Shown: positions 23,295 to 57,690 of the stretch, piece by piece
How the letters are laid out: each line of letters opens with the position of its first letter
Position numbering within the stretch: the first letter of the stretch is position 1
NCBI RefSeq assembly: GCF_018320785.1
Contig: NC_054870.1
Coordinates: 6,307,933-6,371,932, forward strand
Source: Cheilinus undulatus
Taxonomy: Eukaryota; Chordata; Actinopteri; Labriformes; Labridae
DNA: 64,000 bases
Reading direction: 5' to 3'
Position numbers and translations under genes: made by a program
The notes under the pieces: model-generated
Database searches by the model: none
What the model was told of the DNA's origin: nothing
What the model saw: only the letters and a program-made list of their open reading frames with translations

Positions 23295-23739
23295 CTTTAA
23301 AAGGATTTTTTTTTGAATCCCTGTTATTGAGTCCACAGGTTTGCCCTGTTGGAGACCCTGTTTAGACAACACATTAACAGGGATTTAGATCTGTCTCAGT
23401 CATTTAGATTCAGTGTTATCTTAAATACTTACCATGGATTCACCTCAATGTTAACTAAAACTGTTTGATATCTGATAGTTCAGCCTGATACTGAGTAAAC
23501 AAAAGTCATAGCTTTATTTCTATCCGTCCAGCCTCGCTCAGTGTTGGGCTTAGAGATCGGGATTATTAGTCGCTGCTCAGTAATAAGAGCTGTTATTTGA
23601 GCTCCCAAACAGCTCTACATTTGGTACTATTTTCCCTTTTTTTGTATCTCTGAAACAACAACAAAAAAGTGGAAAAAAAGGAGCTAGCTCTTGGAAGTGA
23701 CTCGTTCATGAACAACACATCACAACTTCCTTGTAACTC

Positions 23740-25130
23740 ATTGGCTTGAGTTGTCTAACCAGTACCCCACAGGATAAATTAGCTAAATAGTGTATCTGAG
23801 TGTCTTTTAATAGCATGTTTATGATGACATGAGGGAGAAAAGCTGTTAAAGAGGCACCACTAGCCTCTTGGCTTGTGGCTGATCGTCCCCCACTTTTTTC
23901 CTGCTTCTGTTTACTGTCCTTTTGAAAAAAATGGGTGTTACTGCTAAGGCTTAGTATTTGTCAATAAAGGAGGGAAAAGGCCCCCAACAACCCCACCTTT
24001 ACAAACATTTCATCCTCTGCCTTTGATGACATCATCCTTTAAAGCTTATAAATCATTCCATCCTTGGCTTTCCATGCATTTTCAATCTAACCAGTACCAC
24101 ACAAGATTTATTGTCTAAATAATGGATTACTGTGTACTTTAAAAGGATGTTCATGACAATATGAGGGAGAAAAGCTGTTGAAAATGCACTACTAGACTTT
24201 TAGCTCATGGCTAATTGGCGCCCCCCTTATCAGAACATTTAACCAACAGCCCACTGTTGACTGCCTTTTGTTGGCAACTTTTGGAAAGTTCCAAACTATG
24301 GTCTGGTATTTTGAAAAAAATGTAGAGAAAAAGCCCTAAACATCCCCAGCTTCATGAAATTTCTATCCTTTGCTTTTGATGATGGCATCCTTTAATGTCT
24401 TTTATTGACTTTATGAGGTGATGTCATCCTTTTGAAACCTATAGAACATCACATCCTTTCCTTTCATGATGTCATCCTTAAAGTCTTAAATAAACTTTAT
24501 TAAAGATGATTTCATCCTTTTAAGTATTTAATAAACATAAAGATAATGTCATCCTTTAAAGTCTTTAATAAACTTTATAAAGATGATGTCATCCTTTATA
24601 GTCTTTCATTAACCTTATAAAGATGATGTCATCCTTTGAAGTCTTAAAGTTTTTAACTATGATGTCATCCTTTGAAGTCTTTAATAAACTTTATAAAGAT
24701 GATGTCATCCTTTGAAGTCTGTAATAAACTTTATAAAGATGATGTCATCCTTTGAAGTCTGTAATAAACTTTATAAAGATGATCTCATCCTTTGAAACTA
24801 ATAGACCATTTCATCTGTGCCTTCTGTATGCAGGCCAGGCATTTAGATTTCTTGACTAAATAGTGTATTACTGTCCTTTAAAAGCATGTTCTTGACAACA
24901 TGAAGGAGAAAAGCTGTTAAAGAGGCCCTGCTAGCATTTTACTTCCTGCTAATTGTCCTCCATTCTTATCAGCATGTAGTGATACCAAGCCATGGTAAGA
25001 AGACCACAGAAATGATGTTAGAATAAGAGAAGGGACAGTGAGTTGTGATTTATGGTCAGCACTGATTGTTGATGCAGGGTATGGAGGGACAGACTAAAGT
25101 GACATCACTTGGTATCTGAATGACCATCTT
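23740..25130 (+). repeat. GAGGGAGAAAAGCTG repeat array (three copies) with internal minisatellite
   Basis: Units with AACCAGTACC...ACAGGAT, TTTAAAAGCATGTT, ACATGAGGGAGAAAAGCTG and CTAGCCTCTTGGCTTGTGGCTAAT begin near 23757, 24092 and 24835. The third copy is separated from the second by the 41-bp minisatellite at 24365-24800. No coding content. 23300-23739 shows nothing else. Confidence 0.65.
24365..24800 (+). repeat. Minisatellite, about 41-bp unit with ATGATGTCATCCTTT core
   Basis: About ten units of the form ATGATGTCATCCTTTGAAGT...AATAAACTTTATAAAG. The units from about 24540 to 24790 are nearly identical; the earlier ones are more diverged. Each unit carries TGATGTCA, close to a CRE, and AATAAA. 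Confidence 0.85.
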
Positions 25131-26600
25131 AATCCCTGATAATGGCTTGTCTCAATAAGAGTCTGGGTTTGGCCCCACAGAATCTCTCTTAGTTCATATA
25201 GTGACAACTGCTGTGGGACACTTGTGGATAATTAATCCACATTTTCTAAATATGATCATTTCTGACCAAAGCAGAATAAATTTAATTCAAATTCGAGTTG
25301 AAATCTAATTTTGGGCCTTTTCGCATCCGGCTCATTTGTTTGTATTGCACCCTAACAGGATTAATCCTCCCTCCTGGTCTGCTTTCACATCGGTAACATT
25401 GCCCCCAAGCACAGCAGTATGTTCACAGTCTGATACAGTAGGTGGTGGTATGCATATAGATGGTTTTCAAATCCACCAATAAGAAAGAAGAGAAAACCAG
25501 GGCACCCACTGGGTCAACATTAGTTTGTGCTTTGTGGATGCTGGAGTCTGTCCAGCTACTATGGATGTTTTTATGATTTTAGAGACGCCAACAATGACCC
25601 ACGTCCTATTTCTACATCTACTGTTCAGCTCAGAGGATGAAATGGCCCATGCTGCATGGATGTGACTGCTTTTGAAGAAACAGGAGAGATGACTTTACAA
25701 CTAAACTCGGAGATGAGGACCCTGTGCTCGAGCACAGTTGCATTTACATCTCCTAGGGACTGGACTCAAGTCCGCCTGGTTCTCTCACGTGAAAGTAGCC
25801 TGAGGTTCATTATGTAAGGTAATACTCTTTAAAACAAAATGTAAATACTCTTTATTGCACTCAACAAATAGAAAAACAAACTTATTCATCAGGATTTTAG
25901 AACTAAAGCTTTGAAGGCGACTGAAACTTCGAACTGAACAAGTTAGATGAGTAACTTCAACCACATAATCAACATGATCTTTATAAATATCAATGTAAAT
26001 GTGAATAAATTTCACTGGATTACACCTTTGGTTGATGAGAAATCGTTTTGCTGCTTTCCTTTCTCTCTTTCTCTCAGTGAACTGGATGTTTTGTTTTTCC
26101 TGATCAGATTTTGAAGTGTAAAAATCTTTAATTTAGCTTTTTATATCAGCTTGTCCACCATATGATAATGTGATTGATTGCAGGTACAGCTGCTGGTATC
26201 CTTAAGGTTTCCGTCATTGATTTCAAAACTAAAGGTCTTCGCACACCTTTTTTTGTATTGTTTGGATTCATAAATGGATTAAAATGTTGAACACATAAAC
26301 CTTTCAGTCTCATGCATTTGTTGTTCTGTTGGTGAAAATTGACAGAATGAGACAGATTAGCTGTTCTTCGTTTATTCATTTCATTTTGGAAAATGAAAAA
26401 CTAGAAAAAACAGTTATTTTTTGTTTTAGTTTTCTGATTCTCAATTTGCTATGAACTCCTTGAAAGGCTAAGAGGGTCATACATTTTCCCCCATGTTTGG
26501 TTTTCCTGCTCTTAAACAGTAATTGGTTAACGGCTTGTTTCTTGTCTTTGGATTTCTCATTTTAAATTAAAAAAAAATCCTTGTTCTTAAAGTAGACTGA
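25131..26600. other. Non-coding, nothing recognised
   Basis: AT-rich intergenic DNA; short open frames without domains or splice context. Confidence 0.5.
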
Positions 26601-27900
26601 ATTTACTCTTTCAGGCAAAACCAAAAATGGAAGACAAAAAAAAACGCACTGCAGCAGGTCAAAAATAAAGGAACAAAAAAATGTTACATCACCAATGTTC
26701 CATCTTTTGATCCTACTTTTTCAATCAGAACAAAAACATTAAGATGGAAAAATCAGTTTTTCAATTTTTCCCATTTTTCTCAACAAATAGAGAGAAACTG
26801 AATACAAAAACAAACTTTTTTTTTTTTTTCTATTTCTTGGTTTCCAAGTTAATATGAACTGCCTGTAAAGTCAGTGACACATTTTTGGTCGGTGTATTCA
26901 CAGCCAATAGATTTTTAATTTCAAAAGAGAAATAAAAAATCAAGAAAGCTGTTTTACAATTACTGTTTAGAAAAAGGGGATTAAAAAAAACATGGAAAAC
27001 TGCCCTTGGCATTTTTAGGAAGTTCATTTTAAATTAGGCATCAAAATAAAAAAAAAAAGTTATTCATTTTCCAAAATAATTAAATAAATGTGAAACAGTT
27101 TATCATTTTACCGTTTTTGTGTTCAGATCAAAAAGAAAGACCAAGTAACAGAATACTAGTGATGTAACATTCTTTTTTCACAACACTTGAAGCAGGTCAC
27201 AAAGGAACAAAAGAATGTTACATCACCAGTGTCCCATTTTTTAAGCCTCCTTTTTTAATCAGAACAAAAACATTAAGATGGAAAAAATCATTTATTTAAT
27301 TTCTTTATGGAAAAAAATTAAGAGAAACTTAATACAGAGCAAACCTTTTTTGTTTTACTTTTTTTTTTTTAATTCAAACTGCATATGAACTGCCTGTAAA
27401 GTTAGTGATACATTTTTGGTCAGTGTATTCACAGCCAATGGATTTTTAATTTCAAAGAAAAACAAAAAAATAAAGAAACAAGCTGTTTTACAATAACTGT
27501 TAAGAAATAGGGGAGAAAAAACATGAAAAACTGCCTTTGGCATTGAAAGTTGATATTAAACTAGGAACCATCAGATGAATAACAAAGTTATTCATTTTCC
27601 AAAAGAAATAAACAAATGCAGAACACTTTGATCTTCATTTTACCATTTTTGTGTTCAGATCAAAAAGAAAGATCAAAGAACAGAACACTGGTGTGTGACA
27701 TTCTTTTTTCCCACACCTGCAGCAGGTCAAAAATAAAGGAATGAAAGAATGTTACATCACCAGTGTTCCATTCTTTGATCCTTCTTTTTTAGATGTGAAC
27801 ACTCAAACAAAATGAGGAAAAATTGATCTGTTTTAAATAATTTCATTTGAAAACAAATAGCTGTTTGTTTTCTGTTTCCCATTTTTGAAATCACAATTTA
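26600..27900. repeat. Long tandem repeat, period about 533 bp
   Basis: GTTACATCACCA-TGT-CCAT recurs at about 26684, 27217 and 27749, and GTTCAGATCAAAAAGAAAGA at 27123 and 27656, a steady 532-533 bp period. About 2.5 units, AT-rich, with frequent A/T runs. The minus-strand frames MNFLKMPRAVFHVF... and MPKAVFHVFSPLFLN... are the same stretch in successive units and are not genes. Confidence 0.85.
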
Positions 27901-28959
27901 ACTGAACCGAGGGTGACTGACCTGAGGGTGAGTTTTCAGCTTTTTTCCCCAATTTTTTTTACAGTAATTTTCAGTTTGTTTTCTTGATTTTGGATTTCTC
28001 ATGTTGGTCTAAATACTCTGATCAGGAATCATTCCCCCTTGAAGCCTTTAACAGTCTAAATCTGTCCCTCTTGTACATAAACCCATCTCTGTGTTCGTAT
28101 TAAAGACCAGGTGTCTGATTGTCAAACATGTCCTCTTTATTTCTGTTGATTTTGTTCTGTACATACATCAGCATCTGTACAAAATCAGACTTTCATACTA
28201 TGTAACGCTCTAACTAATTAAAGTACATCGTATGTACAAAGATGACGGGAAGCAGCGTTCAGCTTTAAGAGTCCGGCCTCTAGTGAAGAGACCACCATAT
28301 TTCTTTTCTTCACCAAATATTCCACCGTCATGTCCGACCTCTCCTCTTCAGAGCTCCTCATCAAGTCAGGAAAATAGACTTTTTATTATCCATTATTGTA
28401 TTCTTTTTTTGTAAAGGTCTCCACCGGCAAAGGATCATGGGAATCTGAGTCCATTTGTAGTAGAGCATGATGAAAACCCTCTGAAACACTTAGTGTTATG
28501 CTTTTGAAATGTTTAGTCTTTAGTACAGCTCCATTCAGTGACCAGGATACTGAAAAATGTTGGTTTGGAATCAATAATTGGTCCTTATTTCACTCAGTAC
28601 GTTTACATGAAGGTAGGAATAGTTCAGTGACTACTGGTGTCAGGCCAAAACCAGTTTTAAAATGGATTAAATACGAACAGTTTCAACTGATTCTAAAAAT
28701 TATCTAAACGCAAACACAAGACGATTCAGACAGTGACCGGTGACAAACATGGAGAACAATCAACATCCTCAGTTACTTGTCTTGGAAACAGGGTTGGAAA
28801 GAATCAGGGTAAATCCAGTCTGAGATGTTGCTTCAGTTGAGTTTAAGTTTTTGTAAAAGTAAATAATGGTATTAACATAAACACACACAATTATTAGTCA
28901 GGACACCACACGATTGTTTGGGGGCCAGATCTGGCCTTAAGTTGGGTTTAAAATTAGAC

Positions 28960-29285
28960 ATGCATGGTATTGGATTTTCGCTGATGCCAATAAATACACC
29001 CCTTTTTGATTAGATGTCTCCAGTCCAGAGTGAAGAGGTAGACAGTCTGGTAGTTTTATTTTTGGAGCTTCATTTAAAATGTTCAGGGCTCACTGTGAGA
29101 ACCCTTGACAGCTACCTACGTATCCCTGATGGGGCAATTGTGTATTCAAGACCGATATATCATTTATACTGCTGATATGAACAGTTGAATGTCAGCTTAC
29201 AGAAAATTTCATATCTACAGATATTTAACTTTTGAAGCAGCAGATACCAATATCATGCCGATAACATCCTGCATCCCAGCTTAAA
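28960..29285. repeat. hAT-like MITE remnant (ATGCATGGTATTGG type)
   Basis: Starts GACATGCATGGTATTGGAT and ends ACCAATATCATGCCGATAACATCCTGCATCCC, resembling the TAGGGATGCACGATA family at 52096-52536 in decayed form. The rest of 27901-30150 shows nothing recognisable. Confidence 0.4.
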
Positions 29286-30149
29286 ATCCTGTAGTCTAGT
29301 CTGACAACAGGTCTTCACACACAGGGTGGGTTATTTTCTGCATCTCTAATCAGAAAAAATTTGCACACTAAGTCCATTGCGTTTTATTTGTATTCACTGC
29401 TAAAAATTTGTACAGTATGTCAAATTGTTTCATACTACAGCTGAAAAAAAGCAGTGAGGATGAGTTGATCAAGTTGAAAAGATGGAGAGCAAACTTTTAA
29501 TTCATTCTGTTAGGGGCTGTGAGAACAAACTTCTGCCTTCATCTGTTTGAATACGATGGTGAAGTGTGATAGAGGGAGAGAGAGAGGAGAGGGGGCAAGC
29601 AAGACAGAAGGAAGCAGCAGGTGCTGATCTGAATCATCAATCACCATCCAAATGACTTGGACTGATGCAAAAAAAATGCTAAATGAACCCGTTCTGGAAA
29701 AAATAATGACGGACTAAAGTTTCAGCATCAGTGCGCAAACATGAGTAGAACAACGTGAGAATGATTTGCTTTTTAAGGTGTGAAAAATTTGGATGAAAAA
29801 GCAAACTCAGTGTGCAGAGGTCTTAAATCTGAGCTTCAAAAGTCAAAGTCAGTCTGACTGAAATCTTCCAACCATGAAGGCATTACTGTCACAAAACTCA
29901 AGAGCTTAAATTTTGAGATCATAACGTATTGATTCTTTGCTCAGATTTTTCTTCAATCTTCCCATTCAAACCTACCTTTGTGCTCAGAACTGCCTTCTTG
30001 TTTTAGCTTTTTTTCTGTTTGTGCTCTATATGTCTGCTTAGTCTCACATCTTTAGTTGCTTGTGATCAAATCATTCTTCTCTCATTCAGGTTGATTCTGC
30101 TTATTTGTCAAACTGAGACTCTGATTTTGCTTTGTGGCGTACAAAACTT

Positions 30150-30340
30150 CCCCTGGGCAATGAAAATGTATTTTACACGTGTATTTTTTGACAAACCAAC
30201 CAATAAGAAACAGGCAGAGGATGGACCAATCATGTTGGGTCTGCCTGTTGTTGCTATGCGGTTCTCAAGGAGACATTTGCTTTGATCTCACTTAGAGAGT
30301 CCCAACATTCTATCACATACACACACACAATGTAAAGTCT
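30150..30340 (-). repeat. CTCTCTTAGTGAG repeat family, copy 3 (inverted)
   Basis: Reverse complement of the 7150-7345 repeat: CCAACCAATAAGAAACAGGC, then AGGATGGACCAATCATG, TCACTTAGAGAGTCCCAACA and a terminal CACACACAC tract. Confidence 0.65.
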
Positions 30341-31527
30341 GACAGCCCAGAGATAAAGGAAAATCAGAGTGCCAGTTTTATAGAAACAACCTGAATGAGA
30401 GAATAGTTTGATCAAGCAACTAAAGATTTGAGATCAAGCAGAAAAATTCTAAGAACAAGGGGGAAGTTTAGAGCTCAAAGGCAGGTTTAAAAGGAAAGTT
30501 TGAAGACAAATGTGAGTTCAAAATCAATAACTCACGATCTCAAAATGTTAAAATGCACACTGGAGTTTTGCTGCAATAGTAACTCCATGACTAAAACAAC
30601 TAAATAATGTAGCTGAAGATCATTTTATTTGCAGGTGAACACCTCAATCAGACCAAACTGGATTTCTAGCACTAGAAATCTAGGATTAGGGATAAACGCT
30701 AGACATGGACCTGAGCCTTGTATTTTTCTCTGATCAGTTATTTAAATGTCCAAACTAAGCCATTACCACAGCAGGACTTTCCTGTGCATGTAAACATACT
30801 GAGTGTTACCACCCTTTATTACTGAAGGGAGCAAAACATCAAACAAGAACTTGAATTATCGGAATTTTTAAAATTTGTCCTGCCGAACCAGCCGTCAGTT
30901 TTCTTCCAGATGTTTGAACCAATCCCAGCTTCTCTCTGAGGGTGAAGGGCTGACCACAAGACCTCGAGTCATCCTGTCGTGTTATTATGACACAGATGAT
31001 GTGTATCAAGTGGATCTGTTGTGCTGACACAGCGTAACATTCTTTAGCTGTTTGTACAATTTCAAACTAGCTAGAACCCTTTAAACTGGACCAGATATGA
31101 CAGGCTGGAAACCTCTGGACCAGACTGGACATGGCTGGCTGAAAATCTTTAGACCAGACCAGACATGGCCGGCTGGAAACCTCTGGACCGGACATGTCCA
31201 CACATGGAAACATTCATATCTCTTACTTTGATTTTTAACAACAAAATAAACACTGAAGCAGTCCCTGACAAAAATGAGTCCTCGTGCAAACAGCTTCTCT
31301 CATTGGTTTAAACACAATGACATCATGATGACATCATCGAACAGTAAAACTAAAACAAGGAAAATCAAGCTGGAGTGGAGCTCTTGTTCTATTTGTTCCC
31401 ACTGCTTCTGCTGGATGCTGATTGGACGTCTACATTCATGTGTCTCTGTGTCTTTACCATCACTTCCACCGTCACCATCATGACCACAGACACGTACACG
31501 TAGATGCTGCATTGGCTGAGTTGGATC

Positions 31528-31578
31528 ACTGCTGTGACATGTAAGCGTGTCCGCCATACTGGTAGTGCAGGTTGGCCC
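31528..31578 (-). CDS. Possible terminal coding exon of an unknown gene
   Basis: On the minus strand a good acceptor (CTCATTTATTTACAG) is followed by a frame encoding ANLHYQYGGHAYMSQQ and a TGA, then non-coding, CA-rich sequence. The peptide is of ordinary protein composition, but I do not recognise it and found no upstream exon on this strand between here and ppp2r5d. It may be chance. Confidence 0.2.
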
Positions 31579-31935
31579 TGTAAATAAATGAGCTGACAGA
31601 AAACTGAGGGGTTTAATCTAAATTAAAGCACTGACTTTGACATTATTGATTTTGATTAATCGCTTTTAGATTCATGATTAATTTTCATTTTAGAAGCGAT
31701 AACGACGATCACTGAGACTATATATTAATGCCATGATTGATCAAAAAGTCTAAGAGACAGCTTATTACTCTGTCAAATAAACTGTTTAACGCTGTTATAA
31801 ATAAAGACGTATACAGGAGCGCAAGTACAAAATGACTCTGATGCCCAGTGATTCCAGCAGCATTTACACTTGAATGGTTTTTAGGTTTAGCTGCCTTCTC
31901 TGAGCTGTTCTCCCAGGTCGTTATGCTTTAACTTT

Positions 31936-32035
31936 GGAATTCTGATTTTAATTCTGAGATCAAAGTCAGAACTCTAAGATCAAAGTCAGAACTCTAAGAT
32001 CAAAGTCAGAACTCTAAGATCAAAGTCAGAACTCT
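31936..32035 (+). repeat. Short minisatellite, 20-bp unit AACTCTAAGATCAAAGTCAG
   Basis: About four to five head-to-tail units, the last interrupted by insertion of TAACCT-family copy D. Further AACTCTAAAATCAAAGTCAG sequence resumes right after the element at 32605. Confidence 0.85.
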
Positions 32036-32602
32036 TAACCTTTCAAAGCAGACGGATATGCCCGTTTCCTTGTTTCTCACTGGCAAATCCATCTTGCAAA
32101 GCTCCCATCTGAACCGTCTGGGCTCGGTCAGAAAGTGACAGGACCAATCAGCGATGAGGGGCAGTACTTTCAGGCGCCGCAAAGTCGTGACATAAGCAAG
32201 CAGCAACAAAAGGCTGATGCAATTATGGCGGAAGAGATTAGCTTCGATGCTGCTAAAGCGCCAGTTTTATCAGAACTTGGAGACATTGCTTTGTTAAAAG
32301 AAGAACAAAGAACAGCAGTGAGTTGTTTTCTTTTCAAAAATGTCAAACAGACAAAAGTCGAGTACTGACATGTCTACAGTCATCATGGTTCACGTTATTC
32401 CCCGGTAGCTGGTACGCGCACCTTGGTCGCGGCTACGTCACGTGTTTTGTTGCTCTGATTGGCTCATAAAGATGTGACAAACAGAATGTTCATCCAATCA
32501 CACTCTGATTTTTTTTCAAATCCTCTGCCCTTTCCCCAAACACTTGTATTGAAGGTTTTCCAGATGGATGTATGAAACAAGTCCATCTGGCATGTCAGGT
32601 TA
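32036..32602 (+). mobile_element. TAACCT-family inverted-repeat element, copy D
   Basis: A 567-bp element from TAACCTTTCAAAGCAGACGG to CATCTGGCATGTCAGGTTA. Flanking 9-mers CAGAACTCT (32027-32035) and CAAAACTCT (32603-32611) match at 8 of 9. The exon-like frame is intact from ATG 32225: MAEEISFDAAKAPVLSEL, then KEEQRTA, then AGCA|GTGAGT, which reads as a splice donor. The frame also stays open upstream to an ATG at 32135. CACGTG, CCAATCA and ATTGG motifs are kept. Confidence 0.88.
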
Positions 32603-33810
32603 CAAAACTCTAAAATCAAAGTCAGAATTCTAAGAAGAGATTCTTTTCAAGGTATTTTCTAATCAATAAAACAAACAAAATATAAATCCAACATAAAGTC
32701 TTTAACTTTGACTGTAAAAGGGGAAAAATAATTATCCGATATTATCGGCCCCTTCTTCAAAAAGACATCATTTAACAAAGCATATAGATAAGAATTCTGT
32801 TTTTTTTCTCAAGAATTTTGACAAAAAAGTTGTCTAAAAATTTTTTTTCACTGAGTAAAAAAATGTTTCTTCAAAATCAGCCAATGTAAATATTAGAGTT
32901 TTTATTCAGAAACCCACAGTTTCCACGTCTACTTTGATTTGTTTACACAGCGGTCCTGCTACTATACACTATCCAACACGGCGGATACGTCAACATCATA
33001 TCCACTGAGTCCATGCTGCATCTACATAAAAATGTCTACAATCACCACACGTCCGTCTGAAGCTGCTTCAGCCTCCAGTCCGCCTCGGGTACATGCTGAC
33101 AGATGATTGGTCATGTCACGTTGAGGGGGCGGGTTTCGTGTGTGAGGAGGACCAAGCGAGGCAGTTAAATCACAGGTGCTGCGTTCAGGTGTGTTGGAGC
33201 TTTTATTCCTACTGCAGGATCCTGGAACATTCTGGATTCTTGGTTGTGTTTCCACTGTGTGTCAGAGAAAGGCGTTAAACGTCTGTCGTATTTGTTTTGA
33301 GGACAGAAGCAGTGACTTCTGATGTTTCTTTGTTTCCATGTGGTTTTCTTCGGTTCAGTTTCTGCTGAGAGAAAACCGCAGGATGACCTCTCCGACTGTT
33401 TTTTCTGACTGCAGAGTTGGTAATTTAATGGGCGCTGTCTATTTCCATCACTGTTCGAATAACAGTCAGCTGTTTCTGCTGCTAATCAACTCAACGAGGA
33501 CATAGACATCTAAACCAGCCTTTGAAAGGAGACTGAATAAAGACAATTTGGTAAATTTAGATGTATAGTGGAGACGATTCAGACCATCTGGTAGTTTTTG
33601 TTGTTACAGCCTGGCATATACTTCAGAATCCAATTTATGCCACCGTGGTCAACACTGTCCTGACCACTACATACTTGTGTAAACACGAGTCCGCAGTGCC
33701 ATTTTCTTTCTAGTCCCCCCACGACATTAACAGCTCGTCTGTGTGCAGGAAACCCTGGTGACTGCAGTCGTTGTGGACCTATGTTAAAATAAAAGTCTTT
33801 AGTCTGAAGT
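32603..33810. other. Non-coding, nothing recognised
   Basis: Includes a moderately GC-rich stretch (33020-33240) with a 77-residue minus-strand frame lacking a recognisable domain. A candidate minus-strand AATAAA (33202-33207) could end a long ppp2r5d transcript, but this is speculative. Confidence 0.4.
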
Positions 33811-33811
33811 G

Positions 33812-34671
33812 AAAAACACTGTGCTTATTGGCGTTCCTTGCAGCACAGATTTGTCATAAAGGGAATAAACCATTATGATCTCAACAGTGAGAAATGCCAT
33901 GTTTTTTGACGTTCAATACAGCATAGCTTTGACTCAAATGTATAAACCAGGCTAGTCTCTACAGCGATAAACCCATGTTCTGTGGCGTTGGTTGTGGCTT
34001 ATGTTTGACGTAGAAAAATAAACCAGGCTATAGTCTCTACAGTGGAAAATGCACTTTTTTTTGGCCTTGGATTTTTGACATGGATGTATAAGCCAAGCTT
34101 AAGTCACTACAGATGAAACACCATGTTTTTTGGTGCTGTTGTGGTATTTTTGACATTGGAAGGATAGACCAGGCATTCGTCTCTACAGCGGAAACAGCAG
34201 GATTTTTGGCGTTGGTTGTGGCTTATTTCTGACGTAGAAGAATGAACCAGGCTCAATCTCAACAGTGAAAAACACCATGTTTTTGGCGTTGGTTACGGCT
34301 TATTTTTGATGTAGAAGTATAAACCAGGCTTGAGTCTCTACCGTGGAAAACGCCATGTTTTTTAGCATTTGCTGTGGCGTATTTTTGACTTCGAAGTATA
34401 AACCAGGCTTTAGTCTCTACTGTGAAAAAGGCCATGTTTTTTGGCATTGGTTGTTGCTTATTTTTGATGTGGAAGTATAAACCAGGCTTTAGTCTCTACA
34501 GTGGAAAACACCATGTTTTTTGGCGTTGGTTGTCACTTATTTTAGAGATAGAAGTATAGACCAGGCTTTTGTTTCTACAGTGGATAACCCAATGTTTTTT
34601 GGCGTTGTGTGGCGTATTTTTGATGTAGCTGTATAAACCAGGCTTTAGTCTCAACAGTGGAAAACAGCGTG
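33812..34671 (-). repeat. Minisatellite of about 78-bp units downstream of ppp2r5d
   Basis: About eleven units of the form CATGTTTTTTGGCGTTGG-TGTGGC-TATTTTTGA-GTAGAAGTATAAACCAGGCTTTAGTCTCTACAGTGGAAAA. Central units are well kept, edge units more diverged. The array starts about 375 bp past the ppp2r5d stop and may be inside its 3' UTR. The 62-residue minus-strand frame at 34259-34447 is only the repeat. Confidence 0.9.
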
Positions 34672-35047
34672 TCGTGATGCGTGCAGGGACCTCAGTCTCT
34701 TGGCCCCGACTGCATCGGTTACACAGACGGCAGCAGATATTTGCAGGTGAAGGTGTCGAAGGTGTTAGTGCAACATGAAGCTGATGATGTCATCGTCACA
34801 TGACCGCTGAAACACCGAGACAGCACGTGGGACAGACAGAGCTTCTACAGTGTCCTACATGTGATTGGCCACCAGGGGTCAGAGGTGAGGAGGTGTGTTT
34901 TTTTTTGTTTTCTTTTCTTTGAACGCAGCATCAGCTCCATCCTGATCTGACCCGGGACCAGTTTGTCCATGACAGCTTCAACTTCCTCCCCAAAGAGACG
35001 TACAGGAGGGGGGCCGAGTCAGGCTCAGAGGGGGCCGCCTCCCCCCG

Positions 35048-57495
<22,448 letters not shown>

Positions 57496-57599
57496 CTTGG
57501 CTGTTCTGTAGGGTCCTTTTTCCACGGACGATCCGTGATGTTCTTCCCCGGGAATCAGACGCTGTCACTCGGTTCGTCTCAGCTCCCTGCGCCCCTTCC

Positions 57600-57690
57600 A
57601 GACACGAGCAACCCGATTGGCTGCTGACGCACACTCCTGCCTGGTGACGCGTAGAGGCATTTTTCTGATTGGCTGCCTGAGAGTTTGGTG
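57600..57690 (-). promoter_or_regulatory. ppp2r5d: ppp2r5d proximal promoter motifs
   Basis: Two CCAAT boxes on the minus strand (ATTGG at 57616-57620 and 57668-57672) with GACGC/TGACGCGT elements, about 120-180 bp upstream of the ATG, in a local GC-rich region without a TATA box. The transcription start is not determined. Confidence 0.5.

Noticed and set aside
32006..32209. Minus-strand frame (MLLLAYVT...) also seen at 17351 and 55156
   Set aside because: Antisense of TAACCT-element copies; repeated because the element is repeated.
34259..34447. Repetitive minus-strand frame (KHGVFHG...)
   Set aside because: Translation of the 78-bp minisatellite.
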